The notes under the pieces were generated by a model. The model saw only the letters and a list, made by a program, of their open reading frames with translations, made no database searches and had not been told where the DNA came from. From Sulfitobacter delicatus (GTDB lineage: Bacteria; Pseudomonadota; Alphaproteobacteria; Rhodobacterales; Rhodobacteraceae), in the NCBI RefSeq assembly GCF_900102535.1, contig NZ_FNBP01000002.1, positions 372,001 through 436,000 on the forward strand: DNA of 64,000 bases, given 5' to 3'. This document shows positions 9,515-18,840 of this stretch, piece after piece (within the stretch, counting starts at the first letter, position 1; every line of letters starts with the position of its first letter). Made by a program: the position numbers and the translations under genes.

Positions 9515-10305
9515 CTAACTCAAACGTATATCGAACTTACAGTCGGACAGTTACGCACGGGCACAGGGACCCCAAGTTCGCATTTATCGATGGCGACAAC
9601 GTTTGGAAAACTTACGAGAATGAACTTAGTCGGAATGGGATAGAAAAAAAGGCAAACGACTATTTTGATTTCTACAGATTGTTTCGTGTCTTAGGTCATG
9701 ATCGTTGCTATGTGTACTCTGCAATCAACGATAATACGGTTCAACCCAAATGGCTGCTCGACATAGAGGCCAACGACGGTTTCATAGTAAAAATGGGTGA
9801 ACTCGTCGAAAAACCGAAAACCCGCAAACAAGAAGGTGTTGACGTTAAGCTTGCCATTGACGCTACCCGCTTAGCCTACGCCAACATTATGAGAACCTGC
9901 ACTCTTTACGGAGCAGATGGCGATTTTCTACCGTTGGTGGAGGCCGTTGCTGAATCTGGTGTTGTTGTGGAAGTCGTTTCGTTTGCCGACCCTGCACAGG
10001 GACGCGTTGCCCCAAAGCTAAGAGCCGCAGCAGACAACTACATAAGAATGAACCCGGCTTGGCTATATGAAACGCTTAAACCAAAGTACAAAACTGTAAA
10101 TTGCAGCCCTCATTTCTTCCACGATTGGCGGAGAACAGAAGATGTTCACTTCTTTCGTGCGCGTTCGAAAGAATTTGAAATTAGAAGATTTGAGAGCACA
10201 TACTTGGTCAAGGTATCCGACGGCGGACCCTCTAGTATGTACTCATCCCCTAAATTAGAAGATCTAAAGCTTTGGCTAAGTCTCATGGTTTTCGAGACCG
10301 TATAA
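9511..10305 (+). CDS. NYN-domain (PIN-like) nuclease, AT-rich
   Basis: A 264-residue protein with an N-terminal NYN domain, a PIN-like metal-dependent ribonuclease fold. The acidic residues sit where the family has them: D27, D29 and N30 in FIDGDNVW, D111 and D117 in GVDVKLAIDA, and D136/D138 in YGADGDFLPLVEA. Residues after about 200 form an unrecognised C-terminal domain. The start is TTG at 9511, overlapping the parE stop (TTGA), with GGAGG in the parE end as Shine-Dalgarno. The gene is clearly AT-richer than its neighbours and uses codons such as AGA and ATA, so recent transfer is likely. RNA target unknown; a defence or stress role is possible but unsupported. Confidence 0.85.
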   Translation: MTNSNVYRTYSRTVTHGHRDPKFAFIDGDNVWKTYENELSRNGIEKKANDYFDFYRLFRVLGHDRCYVYSAINDNTVQPKWLLDIEANDGFIVKMGELVEKPKTRKQEGVDVKLAIDATRLAYANIMRTCTLYGADGDFLPLVEAVAESGVVVEVVSFADPAQGRVAPKLRAAADNYIRMNPAWLYETLKPKYKTVNCSPHFFHDWRRTEDVHFFRARSKEFEIRRFESTYLVKVSDGGPSSMYSSPKLEDLKLWLSLMVFETV

Positions 10306-10343
10306 GCAATACAAATTTCCCAGCTACATCTGTTCCGTATCCC

Positions 10344-10392
10344 ATGCGCCTTTGGCGCATAGCCCCTTCCCTTCCCCCCATGGGGAAGGGGC
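10344..10392 (+). terminator. Two hairpins after the NYN gene
   Basis: A 7-base-pair hairpin (ATGCGCC, TTT, GGCGCAT at 10344-10360) is followed at once by a 10-base-pair hairpin (GCCCCTTCCC at 10362-10371 with GGGAAGGGGC at 10383-10392). There is no strong T-run after either, so these are probable transcription end structures rather than a textbook Rho-independent terminator. Confidence 0.5.
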
Positions 10393-10500
10393 TTCAACAC
10401 AACGACAGGTCGGGACCGCAACCGCAGTTACCCGCACCGTCAGCGCCAACCCCCAATCTTTCCCCTTGATCCGCCGCCTACACCGGTCCTAACTCCCCCC

Positions 10501-11178
10501 ATGATCCGCGCCCTCCTCCTGCTGCTCCTCCTCACCGCCTGCGGCCGTCCGCTGACGGAGAACGAGCGCGCCTATCTCTCCACCATCCACGGCAGTTCCG
10601 TCGACTACAACCGCGTCCGCCTGCACGACGGCGCCCCGACCCGCGCGGTCACTTTCAAGCGCAAACCGCGCCCGCGCACCACCTGTCGCGAGCGTATCCT
10701 GCCGCCGCCTGAGGGCGACACCGTTACCTCCAAACCCGCCGCCGTGGCGCTGTGGAACAACCTACTCTTCGACAAGGACTGGTATCTCGAAGACTACTTG
10801 CCCGATCACCCCGACCGCATCGGCCTGATCGCCGCGATGCTGCTGGCGCATGAGGTCACCCATGTTTGGCAGTGGCAAAACCGGGCGGTGACGGGCTATT
10901 CCCCGCTGCGGGCGGCCAGCGAGCAGTTCTCCAGCCCCGACCCCTATCTCTTTGAGGTCGACACCCAACCGCGATTCCTCGATTTCGGCTACGAACAGCA
11001 GGGCTCAATCGTCGAAGAATTCGTTTGCTGCCGCGCGCTGGACCCGCAAGCGCCGCGCACCAAGCGGCTGCACGGCATGCTTTCAGAGGTCATGCCCGTC
11101 GCCCCCCTGCCCCAAAGCCGCCTGTCGGACGTGAGCCTGCCGTGGGACGGGGTCGAGTTGAACGGCATCTGCGGTTAA
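10501..11178 (+). CDS. Lipoprotein with HExxH zinc-protease-like motif
   Basis: A 225-residue predicted lipoprotein. Residues 1-14 are a lipoprotein signal ending LLTAC, so C14 would be lipidated. An HEVTHVWQW segment at about residues 117-125 carries the HExxH motif of zincin metallopeptidases, and a glutamate-rich GSIVEEFVCCRAL segment follows about fifty residues later. This resembles the DUF4157-like group of small zinc-binding proteins, in which peptidase activity is often unproven. It is convergent with a cytochrome c gene, and the two stop codons interlock in TTAA (11175-11178). Confidence 0.75.
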   Translation: MIRALLLLLLLTACGRPLTENERAYLSTIHGSSVDYNRVRLHDGAPTRAVTFKRKPRPRTTCRERILPPPEGDTVTSKPAAVALWNNLLFDKDWYLEDYLPDHPDRIGLIAAMLLAHEVTHVWQWQNRAVTGYSPLRAASEQFSSPDPYLFEVDTQPRFLDFGYEQQGSIVEEFVCCRALDPQAPRTKRLHGMLSEVMPVAPLPQSRLSDVSLPWDGVELNGICG

Positions 11179-11588
11179 CGCTGGATGCTCTCCAGATAGG
11201 CCAGCAGCCCGGCCAGCACACGCGGGGTCGGGGTCAGCACACCATCGACTTCGACCGGCACCGTGTCATCGGCCATCGCGCCGCCAAACTGCGGCATGAC
11301 GCGGGCCAGATGGCTCTTCTCCGGGTCGCCATAGATATAGCTTAGCGCCCGTGCGCGGGGGAAACTGCCGCCGTTCTCGCGTGCCAGTAGGGTCAGGTCA
11401 GCCGGCGCGGGGTTCAGACCCGCCGCCAGTGGCCCATCCCCCTGCCCCGGCATCCCGTGGCAGGACACGCAGTTCGCGGCATAGAACTTGGCCCCATCAG
11501 GCGCTTCGGGCATCGAGGGCGCGGTGCAGGCGGCCACGATGGCGGCGGCTGCGCCTACGAAGATCAGCGGTAGTTTAGGCGTCGGCAT
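11175..11588 (-). CDS. Small c-type cytochrome with lipobox
   Basis: A 137-residue exported haem protein. The N-terminus contains a hydrophobic stretch ending VAAC21, a probable lipobox, so the protein may be membrane-anchored. The haem-binding motif is CVSCH (40-44), and VMPQFGG downstream probably provides the axial methionine. The sequence around it (GDGPLAAGLNPAPADLT) is typical of single-haem class I cytochromes that serve as periplasmic electron carriers. The ATG at 11588 is preceded by AGGAG; an upstream in-frame start would add a non-signal extension. Redox partners are not apparent from the neighbours. Confidence 0.85.
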   Translation of the reverse strand: MPTPKLPLIFVGAAAAIVAACTAPSMPEAPDGAKFYAANCVSCHGMPGQGDGPLAAGLNPAPADLTLLARENGGSFPRARALSYIYGDPEKSHLARVMPQFGGAMADDTVPVEVDGVLTPTPRVLAGLLAYLESIQR

Positions 11589-11682
11589 ATCTGCTCCTAT
11601 GGTCTTGGACGGGCACTCGCGGCCCTTACCAAGATGATAGGCGCCGGGCGGCACTGGCGCAAACGCCAATGCGCGGGGCTGG

Positions 11683-12366
11683 TCAGACAGGCACGAGTTG
11701 CCCTGCTTCTAGCCGGATCTGGCGGTCCATCCGCGCGGCCAGCTCAAGGTTATGCGTGGCGATCACGGCGGCCAGCCCGGTGCTGCGCACCAGCGTCATC
11801 AACGCGCCAAAGACTTGGTCCGAAGTTGTCGGGTCGAGGTTGCCCGTCGGCTCATCCGCCAGAAGCAAACGCGGCTCATTCGCCAGCGCCCGGCAAAAGG
11901 CCACCCGCTGCTGTTCGCCGCCCGACATCGCCGCAGGCCGGTGGTCGGCACGCTCCGAGATGCCCACCTCAGCCAGCAGCTCGCGCCCCCGCGCCTCGGC
12001 AGCAGAGCGCGCCACACCATTGGCAAGCTGCGGCAGCACGATGTTTTCAAGCGCGGTGAACTCTGGCAGCAGATGGTGGAACTGATAGATAAACCCCACA
12101 TCCGCGCGGCGCACCCCGGTGCGCTTGCGATCGCTCTGGCCCGTGAAGTCATCGCCCGCAATCTCAACCGTGCCGCTGTCGGCGGTGTCCAGCAGCCCCG
12201 CGATATGCAGCAGCGTCGATTTGCCCGCGCCCGAAGGCGCCACCAGCGCCACGACCTCGCCCGCCGCGACCTCCAGATCAATGCCGCGCAAGACGTGGAC
12301 TTCGTTTGGTTTGCCGGGGTTATAGGCCTTGGAAATGCCGCTCAGGCGCAAGATAGGATCATTCAT
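11683..12366 (-). CDS. lolD: Lipoprotein-releasing ABC transporter ATPase
   Basis: A 227-residue ABC ATPase that powers extraction of lipoproteins from the inner membrane for transfer to LolA. The Walker A is [12 protein letters not shown], the signature is [14 protein letters not shown], and the Walker B is [12 protein letters not shown], the last typical of the LolD/MacB/FtsE group. The N-terminus ([28 protein letters not shown]) also matches LolD. Its start overlaps the end of the permease gene by eight bases, as expected for one transporter. Confidence 0.95.
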   Translation of the reverse strand: MNDPILRLSGISKAYNPGKPNEVHVLRGIDLEVAAGEVVALVAPSGAGKSTLLHIAGLLDTADSGTVEIAGDDFTGQSDRKRTGVRRADVGFIYQFHHLLPEFTALENIVLPQLANGVARSAAEARGRELLAEVGISERADHRPAAMSGGEQQRVAFCRALANEPRLLLADEPTGNLDPTTSDQVFGALMTLVRSTGLAAVIATHNLELAARMDRQIRLEAGQLVPV

Positions 12367-13654
12367 AGCGCAGGGCCTCCACAGGGTTCATCCGCGCCGC
12401 ACGGCGGGCGGGAAAGATCGTCACGACAAAGCTGAGGCCGAGCGACAGGGCGACGGCGGAGAGCACATCGCCCAGTTGCAGTTTTGCGGGCAGGAAGTAG
12501 ATGCCGCGGATCGAGGCGTCCCACGCGGTGCCGCCGCTGAGGTAGTTCACGAAGCCAAAAATCTGGTCGACATAGACAGCGAAAAGCACGCCCAGCACCA
12601 CGCCCGCCGCCGTGCCGATGATCCCAGTAAAGGCGCCACAGATGAAGAACACCCGAAGCACGGAACCTTCCGACAGCCCCATTGTCCGCAGAATCCCAAT
12701 GTCGCGCCCCTTGTTCTTCACCAGCATGATCAGCCCTGAGACGATGTTCATCGCCGCGATCAGCACCAGCACTGACAGGATGACGAACATCACCCGGTCT
12801 TCGATATCCAACGCGCTCAAGAACGCACCGGAAGCATCGCGCCACGTCCAGACCTGCGCCAAATCGCCCGCCGCCTGCATCAGCGCCGAGGCCATTGCGT
12901 CGACGCTCTCGGGGTCTTCGACCATGACCTCCAACTCATCCGCCACGCCCTCGCGGTTAAAGAAAGACTGCGCCTCGGCAATGGGCAGATAGGCCCGTGT
13001 CTTATCAATATCATAGCGCCCAGCAGAGAAGACATAGACCACCTCATAACCATTCACCCGCGGGCTGGTGCCAAAGGCGGTTTTGACCCCATTGGGCGAG
13101 ATCAGCTTGATCGTATCGCCGACCTGCACGCCAAGGCTCTGGGCCACGCCGCTGCCGATGGCGATACCCTCTTCAAAGCGCGCAATGTCGCCCTGCGAGC
13201 GTTCCGAGGGCTGGATGCCGGGGATCGTCATCAGGTCGTCGGCGGCGATGCCAAAGACCTCGACGCCCGCATTGGACTGACGCCGGTTGGCCATGACTTG
13301 TTGGCGCACCAGCGGGGCCACGCGGGTCACGCCTTCGACCTTGGCGACCTCGGCAGCCATTTCGGTGTAATTCTCGATGGTGCGGTCGATCTGGCCGTTT
13401 TCCTGCACCTCGCCCATCGTATAGACGGTGACATGGGCATTGGCGCCAAGGATCGTGTCGACAAACTCGGCGCGAAAGCCCGAGCGGACTGAGAGCGTGG
13501 CAATCAGCGCAAAGACCGCCAGCGTGATGCCGATGAGGCTGATCCATGTCATCACACTGACGCCGCCTTCGGCACGGCGCGCGCGCAGGTAGCGCCAAGC
13601 GATCATCCATTCAAAGGCCGCGAAGGGCGCGGTGCGGGTTGGTTTACTGGCCAT
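12359..13654 (-). CDS. lolC: Lipoprotein-releasing ABC transporter permease
   Basis: A 431-residue inner-membrane subunit of the Lol exporter. It has one N-terminal membrane segment ([22 protein letters not shown]), a large periplasmic MacB-like domain (about residues 60-270) and three C-terminal membrane segments ending in [22 protein letters not shown], the usual LolC/LolE finish. Only one permease gene is present, consistent with the single LolF-like homodimeric permease found outside gammaproteobacteria; the symbol lolC is used in the broad sense. It overlaps lolD by eight bases. Confidence 0.93.
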   Translation of the reverse strand: MASKPTRTAPFAAFEWMIAWRYLRARRAEGGVSVMTWISLIGITLAVFALIATLSVRSGFRAEFVDTILGANAHVTVYTMGEVQENGQIDRTIENYTEMAAEVAKVEGVTRVAPLVRQQVMANRRQSNAGVEVFGIAADDLMTIPGIQPSERSQGDIARFEEGIAIGSGVAQSLGVQVGDTIKLISPNGVKTAFGTSPRVNGYEVVYVFSAGRYDIDKTRAYLPIAEAQSFFNREGVADELEVMVEDPESVDAMASALMQAAGDLAQVWTWRDASGAFLSALDIEDRVMFVILSVLVLIAAMNIVSGLIMLVKNKGRDIGILRTMGLSEGSVLRVFFICGAFTGIIGTAAGVVLGVLFAVYVDQIFGFVNYLSGGTAWDASIRGIYFLPAKLQLGDVLSAVALSLGLSFVVTIFPARRAARMNPVEALRYE

Positions 13655-13708
13655 TTTGGGCGGCTCCGGTCTGAGGTGGGCGCAACCTGAGGCTTTGCCG
13701 CAAAAGGG

Positions 13709-14215
13709 TCAAGCGCGCAAGGCCCGGCGTCGGTGGCGGCGATGTGGCCAGCGCGCGAGCCAGAATAGCCCGGCAGCCAGAAGCGCTACTGAGACACCGC
13801 CGATCGCGGCAAAAAGCATCTCCGCCCGGCTGCGCGGCAGGTTGGGGTGGAAGCGCGCCCAGGTGCGGCGCAGGGTGCCCGCATCAGGGTCGCGCCAGAG
13901 GTGATAGCTGCGCATGAACGGCCCGGCGCTGCGCATCTGCGCCACTTTGGCCGTGAGAGCGGCATGGCCCGCAAACTGACGTTCCAAATCAATCCGCCGC
14001 CGGTCGAAAAGCGGCGTGCCCTGCATGTGCTCAAAGGCGGCAGCACGGTCCAGCCCCACCTCGGCGGCGGCCCGGTCAAAATCGGCGATCACCGCAGCAA
14101 GGGTCTGCGCATGTGTCTCCAGTTCAAACAGATAGGCCCGGGCAAAACCCGGGCCCTGTGCGGCAAATGCTGCTCCCATAATCCCACCGGCCAATGTCAG
14201 CGCCCGCAGGATCAT
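13709..14215 (-). CDS. DUF2937 family membrane protein
   Basis: A 168-residue protein of the DUF2937 family. It starts MILRALTLAGGIMGAAFAAQGPGFARAYL, a membrane or signal segment, and ends with a second hydrophobic span (AAIGGVSVALLAAGLFWLARW) followed by an Arg/His-rich tail, so both ends are likely in the membrane with a helical domain of about 100 residues in the periplasm. It sits eight bases after proS and 54 bases before lolC in one run of same-strand genes. Function unknown. Confidence 0.8.
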   Translation of the reverse strand: MILRALTLAGGIMGAAFAAQGPGFARAYLFELETHAQTLAAVIADFDRAAAEVGLDRAAAFEHMQGTPLFDRRRIDLERQFAGHAALTAKVAQMRSAGPFMRSYHLWRDPDAGTLRRTWARFHPNLPRSRAEMLFAAIGGVSVALLAAGLFWLARWPHRRHRRRALRA

Positions 14216-14223
14216 GGCCACCC

Positions 14224-15564
14224 TCAGACGATACCGGCGTAAATCTTGGCAATCTTCTCGACCGCCTGTTCGGGCGGCAGATCTTCGCTTTCGCCAGTGC
14301 GCCGGCTGGTCAGTTCCACCACGCCGTTCTTCAGCCCGCGCGGCCCCACGGTGATGCGCCACGGCAGGCCGATGAGGTCCATCGTCGCAAATTTCATCCC
14401 CGCCCCGCCCTTGCGGTCGTCATACAGCGGATCAAGGCCCAGTGCCTTGAGGCTGTTGTAAAGCGCTTCACAAGCCGCATCGGCTTCATCATCGCCCTGC
14501 TTGAGGTTCACGATACCCGCATGGAACGGGGTCACGCCCTCGGGCCAGATGATGCCTTTGTCATCATGGCTGGCCTCAATGATCGCGCCCAGCAGACGGC
14601 TCACGCCAATGCCGTGGCTGCCCATATGCACCGGCACCTGCTTGCCGTCGGGGCCTTGCACCTTGGCGTTCATCGCGTCGGAATATTTGGTGCCGAAGTA
14701 GAAAATTTGCCCCACTTCGATGCCCCGCGCCGTGCGTTGACGCTCTTCTGGCACCTTGGCGAAAAGCTCAGGGTCGTGGGTCTCATCCGTGCGGGCATAA
14801 CGCGAGGTGAACTCATCCAGCACGGCGCGGCAGGCGTCATGATCGCTGGGGTCAATCTCGCGGTTGCCGAAGGTCAGATCGGTGATCTCGCTGTCGTAAA
14901 AGACCTCGCTCTCGCCCGTATCGGCAAGCACGAGGAACTCATGCGTGTCATCGCCACCAATCGGGCCCGAATCCGCGCGCATCGGGATCGCTTGCAGTCC
15001 CATGCGCTCATAGGTGCGCAGGTAGCTGACCAGATGGCGGTTATAGGCGTGCAACGCATCCTCTTTGGTCAGATCGAAGTTGTAGCCGTCCTTCATCAGA
15101 AATTCGCGGCCGCGCATCACGCCGAAACGCGGGCGGATCTCGTCGCGGAATTTCCACTGGATGTGGTAAAGCGTTAGCGGCAGGTCTTTGTAGCTGCCAA
15201 CATGGCTGCGGAAGATGTCGGTGATCATCTCCTCATTGGTGGGACCATAAAGCATGTCACGGTCCTGACGGTCGCGGATACGCAGCATCTCGGGGCCGTA
15301 GGCATCATAGCGGCCTGATTCCTTCCACAGGTCCGCCGATTGCAGGGTCGGCATAAGCATCGGAATATGGCCCACGCGCTCCTGCTCTTGGTGCACGATC
15401 TCTTCGATCTTACGCAGCACTTTGTAGCCCAGCGGCAACCAGGAATAGATCCCCGCGCTGGATTGCTTGATCATTCCCGCCCGCAGCATCAGCCGGTGGC
15501 TGACGATCTGCGCCTCGGCAGGGTTTTCCTTCAGCACGGGCAGAAAATATCGGGACAGACGCAT
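14224..15564 (-). CDS. proS: Prolyl-tRNA synthetase (short form)
   Basis: A 446-residue class II aminoacyl-tRNA synthetase charging tRNA-Pro. It begins [32 protein letters not shown] and holds the class II motif 2 region ([25 protein letters not shown]) and motif 3 ([14 protein letters not shown]), then an anticodon-binding domain. It is much shorter than the E. coli enzyme because the INS editing domain between motifs 2 and 3 is absent, which is standard for alphaproteobacteria, where a separate YbaK-like protein edits mischarged tRNA. It leads an operon with the DUF2937 and lol genes. Confidence 0.96.
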   Translation of the reverse strand: MRLSRYFLPVLKENPAEAQIVSHRLMLRAGMIKQSSAGIYSWLPLGYKVLRKIEEIVHQEQERVGHIPMLMPTLQSADLWKESGRYDAYGPEMLRIRDRQDRDMLYGPTNEEMITDIFRSHVGSYKDLPLTLYHIQWKFRDEIRPRFGVMRGREFLMKDGYNFDLTKEDALHAYNRHLVSYLRTYERMGLQAIPMRADSGPIGGDDTHEFLVLADTGESEVFYDSEITDLTFGNREIDPSDHDACRAVLDEFTSRYARTDETHDPELFAKVPEERQRTARGIEVGQIFYFGTKYSDAMNAKVQGPDGKQVPVHMGSHGIGVSRLLGAIIEASHDDKGIIWPEGVTPFHAGIVNLKQGDDEADAACEALYNSLKALGLDPLYDDRKGGAGMKFATMDLIGLPWRITVGPRGLKNGVVELTSRRTGESEDLPPEQAVEKIAKIYAGIV

Positions 15565-15640
15565 GGTGTTTCCTCATTGACGAATTGCCCCCTGACTAGT
15601 GCATGTCAGGGGGCGAGACAATCACATCGCGCCCAGCGCC

Positions 15641-16882
15641 TCAGGCTTTTGCGGTCCGCTGCGCCAGTTCCACCGCCACACGGGTCGCCAGCGCCATGTC
15701 CTGCACCGAAATCCATTCGAGCGGCCCGTGGATTTCCTGCATCCCGGTAAAGACATTGGGGCATGGCACACCCATCTCCGTGAGGCGCGAGCCATCGGTG
15801 CCGCCGCGAATGGGGGCCGAGCGCGGCTCTAGCCCGACTGCTTCCACAGCCCCGCGCACCAGATCGACGGGGGTCATATCCTCCTCCAGCCAGTAGCGCA
15901 TGTTGCGGTATTGTGGCTGGATATCGACCTCAATCTTCGCCCGCGGCTCTCCGGCGGCGACGGCGGCGCAGACTTGGCGCAGCAGATCACCCTTGGCCTG
16001 CAAGCCGTCCCGCTCAAAGTCCCGCAGGATCAGCTTGATCTCGGCCTCCGAAGAGCCGCCGTTAAGTTCTGAGACATGCAAAAACCCCTCCAACCCCGAG
16101 GTCGTTTCGGGCGTCATCGTGGCCTGCGGCAAAGTGCTGATGATCTTGGCCGCCAAATGCAGCGCGTTGACCATCTTGTCCTTGGCAAAGCCTGGATGGG
16201 CCGAGACGCCGGTGATCTTGACCACGGCCCCATCGGCGCTGAAGGTCTCGTACTCAATCTCACCCGGCTTGCCGCCATCAAAGGTATATGCAAAGTCACA
16301 GCCCAGATCCTTGGGCAGCCGCGCATCCACGCCGCGCCCGATCTCTTCGTCCGGGGTAAAGGCGAGGCGGATTTTGCCGTGTGGGATCTCCGGGTTGTCG
16401 ATCAGATGCCGGGCTGCCGTCATGGCAATCGCCACGCCCGCCTTGTCATCGCCACCCAGCAGCGTCAGCCCGCTGGCAGTGATGATGTCCTCCCCCTGCT
16501 TTTCAGCCAGATAGGGCGAATTCTCGGGCGACAGCCGCAACTCCGGCGCGTCGGCAAAGGTGATATCCCCGCCGTTATACCCGCGATGCACTACCGGCTT
16601 CACGCCTGTCGCGTTATACTGCGGCGCGGTATCCACATGCGCGACCCAGCCCATCACCGGGCCGCCTTCGACCGTGGCGGGCACTGTCGCCAGCACGACG
16701 CCGTAGTCGGTGAGCGTCACTTCCTCAGCCCCCATGGCGGTCAGTTCCTCCACCAGCAGCCGCGACATATCGAGTTGGATCTCGGTACTGGGCGAGGTCG
16801 GGCTGTCCGCATCGCTCTGGCTGTCGATCTTGGCATAGCGGACCAGCCGCTGTTCTAACTCGTCATCAAATTCACTGCGCAT
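15641..16882 (-). CDS. pepT: Peptidase T (tripeptide aminopeptidase)
   Basis: A 413-residue M20-family zinc peptidase that removes the N-terminal residue from tripeptides in the cytoplasm. Metal-site landmarks are all present: AHVDTAPQYN, GGDDKAGVAI, TPDEEIGRGVD, AYTFDGG and RGGTDGSRLTEMG. Length matches the family. The ATG at 16882 is chosen because GGAG is six bases upstream; the ATG just before it (16885) is too close. It is divergent from the AI-2E permease gene. Confidence 0.94.
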   Translation of the reverse strand: MRSEFDDELEQRLVRYAKIDSQSDADSPTSPSTEIQLDMSRLLVEELTAMGAEEVTLTDYGVVLATVPATVEGGPVMGWVAHVDTAPQYNATGVKPVVHRGYNGGDITFADAPELRLSPENSPYLAEKQGEDIITASGLTLLGGDDKAGVAIAMTAARHLIDNPEIPHGKIRLAFTPDEEIGRGVDARLPKDLGCDFAYTFDGGKPGEIEYETFSADGAVVKITGVSAHPGFAKDKMVNALHLAAKIISTLPQATMTPETTSGLEGFLHVSELNGGSSEAEIKLILRDFERDGLQAKGDLLRQVCAAVAAGEPRAKIEVDIQPQYRNMRYWLEEDMTPVDLVRGAVEAVGLEPRSAPIRGGTDGSRLTEMGVPCPNVFTGMQEIHGPLEWISVQDMALATRVAVELAQRTAKA

Positions 16883-17011
16883 CATCTGCTCCCTCAATTT
16901 CGCGCCATCGTCGCCTGATCCGTGCCACTGTCAAGCCGCCCGCCCCACAGGCGAGACTTGAAACGAAACGCCACATGGGCGATGTGAGAACATTCCTTGC
17001 CGGAGAGCATC

Positions 17012-18094
17012 ATGGCCCTGCCAATCCGAGACCAACTGAAATACTGGGGCATCGCTGCGGCGGTGTTCATGGTGGCGCTGTGGTTCATGGGCGACGTGCT
17101 ACTGCCCTTTCTGCTCGGCGGGGCGATTGCCTATTTCCTCGATCCCGTCGCTGACCGATTAGAGCGTTTGGGCCTCAGCCGGGTGATGGCCACGGCCCTA
17201 ATCACCGTGGCGGCAATCCTGATCTTCGTGCTCATGGCCCTGCTGGTGATCCCGACGCTGGTCAATCAGACCGTCAACCTGATCGAGACCGCGCCCAAGG
17301 TCACCCGCAACTTCACCGATTTCATCACCGACCGTTTCCCCTCGCTTCTGGACGACGATTCGACCCTGCGCACCTCGCTGACCACGCTAGGCACCACGAT
17401 CCAAGAACGCGGCGGTGAGCTGTTCCAAACCGCACTGGCCTCCTTTGCCTCGCTGATCAACATCCTGCTCTTGTTTGTCATCGTCCCCGTGGTCGCCGTC
17501 TACCTGCTGCTCGACTGGGACCGCATGGTCGCCGCCATCGACCGCCTGCTGCCCCGCGACCATGCCCCCACGATCCGCCAACTCGCGCGCGAGATCGACG
17601 CGACGCTGGCCTCTTTTGTGCGCGGCATGGGCACAGTCTGCCTAATCCTTGGTACCTATTACGCTGTGGCGCTGATGCTGGTGGGCCTGCAATTTGGCCT
17701 TGTCGTCGGCTTTATCGCCGGGCTGGTGACCTTCATCCCGTACTTAGGCGCGCTGATCGGCGGGGCGCTGGCGATTGGCCTCGCGCTGTTCCAGTTCTGG
17801 GGCGATTGGATTTCCATCGGGCTGGTGGCGGGCATCTTTGTGCTGGGGCAGATCGTCGAGGGCAATTTGCTGACGCCCAAACTGGTGGGCAACTCCGTCG
17901 GCCTGCACCCGGTCTGGCTGCTGCTGGCGCTGTCGGTCTTCGGCACGCTCTTTGGTTTCGTCGGCCTGCTGGTCGCCGTGCCCGTGGCCGCGGCCATCGG
18001 GGTGATCGCGCGTTTCGCCACAGCGCGCTACCGCGAAAGCGTGCTTTACAAAGGCCGCGAACCGGAACCGACACTTGACGAGGACATCCGCTGA
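17012..18094 (+). CDS. AI-2E family transporter (DUF20 permease)
   Basis: A 360-residue inner-membrane protein of the AI-2E exporter-like superfamily. Two hydrophobic segments near the start (WGIAAAVFMVALWFMGDVLLPFLLGGAIAYFL) are followed by a central amphipathic region (EIDATLASFVRGMG) and five further membrane spans, including the conserved GLVTFIPYLGALIGG and GNLLTPKLVGNSVGLHPVW motifs. Characterised members export autoinducer-2 or act as Na+/H+ antiporters, so the substrate is uncertain. The ATG at 17012 has GGAGA upstream. hdaA follows after one base. Confidence 0.9.
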   Translation: MALPIRDQLKYWGIAAAVFMVALWFMGDVLLPFLLGGAIAYFLDPVADRLERLGLSRVMATALITVAAILIFVLMALLVIPTLVNQTVNLIETAPKVTRNFTDFITDRFPSLLDDDSTLRTSLTTLGTTIQERGGELFQTALASFASLINILLLFVIVPVVAVYLLLDWDRMVAAIDRLLPRDHAPTIRQLAREIDATLASFVRGMGTVCLILGTYYAVALMLVGLQFGLVVGFIAGLVTFIPYLGALIGGALAIGLALFQFWGDWISIGLVAGIFVLGQIVEGNLLTPKLVGNSVGLHPVWLLLALSVFGTLFGFVGLLVAVPVAAAIGVIARFATARYRESVLYKGREPEPTLDEDIR

Positions 18095-18095
18095 C

Positions 18096-18776
18096 ATGGC
18101 CCACCAACTCGGGTTGAACCTGCCCAGCCGGACGGCTCTGGGCCGCGACGCTTTCTTTGTGGCGCCGTCGAACGCCATGGCCATGGCGATGATCGACGGC
18201 TGGCGCGGCTGGGCCGGAGGCAAGCTGGCGCTGACCGGGCCGCAGGGGTCGGGCAAGACGCATCTCACGCATGTTTGGGCCGACCTTTCGGGCGCGCAGA
18301 TCATCAGCGCGACGGACCTCATGGACGCCGACATCCCCGCCCTCGCCCGTGGTCCCGTCGCGGTCGAAGACGTGCATCTCATTGCCAATGACGACGATGC
18401 CCAAACCGCACTTTTCCACCTGCACAACCTCGTGCTGGCCGAAGGCCAAGCCCTGCTGCTCACCGGCACCGGAGGCGTTGCACATTGGGGTCTCACCCTG
18501 CCTGACCTCGTCAGCCGCATGCGCGGTGCCACCGCTGTCGAAATGGACGCCCCCGATGACGCGCTGCTGTCAGCGCTGCTGGTCAAACTGCTCGCCGACC
18601 GCCAACTCACGCCCAAGCCGGAACTGATCAACTACCTGATGACCCGGATGGACCGATCCTTTGCCGCCGCCATCGCGCTGGTCGACCGGCTGGATGCCGC
18701 CAGCCTGGCGCAAAAGCGGCCCCTGACCCGCGCGCTAGCCGCGCAGGTGCTGGACATCGCCCCACCGCAGGCGTGA
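18096..18776 (+). CDS. hdaA: HdaA, DnaA regulatory inactivator
   Basis: A 226-residue DnaA-related protein. The N-terminus (HQLGLNLPSRTALGRDAFFVAPSNAMAMAMI) is the form seen in alphaproteobacterial HdaA, where a clamp-binding motif lies in the first residues (QLGLNLP). The P-loop is GPQGSGKTHL and the Walker B equivalent is VAVEDVH. There is no DNA-binding domain IV. HdaA bound to the DNA polymerase clamp makes DnaA hydrolyse ATP and so limits re-initiation. It starts one base after the permease gene and lies upstream of ppk1. Confidence 0.9.
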   Translation: MAHQLGLNLPSRTALGRDAFFVAPSNAMAMAMIDGWRGWAGGKLALTGPQGSGKTHLTHVWADLSGAQIISATDLMDADIPALARGPVAVEDVHLIANDDDAQTALFHLHNLVLAEGQALLLTGTGGVAHWGLTLPDLVSRMRGATAVEMDAPDDALLSALLVKLLADRQLTPKPELINYLMTRMDRSFAAAIALVDRLDAASLAQKRPLTRALAAQVLDIAPPQA

Positions 18777-18840
18777 TACTGGCGGGCAGACGGGGCAGCG
18801 CTATCATAAACCCGTTACATTCCAATGTCATGAGGCCCGC

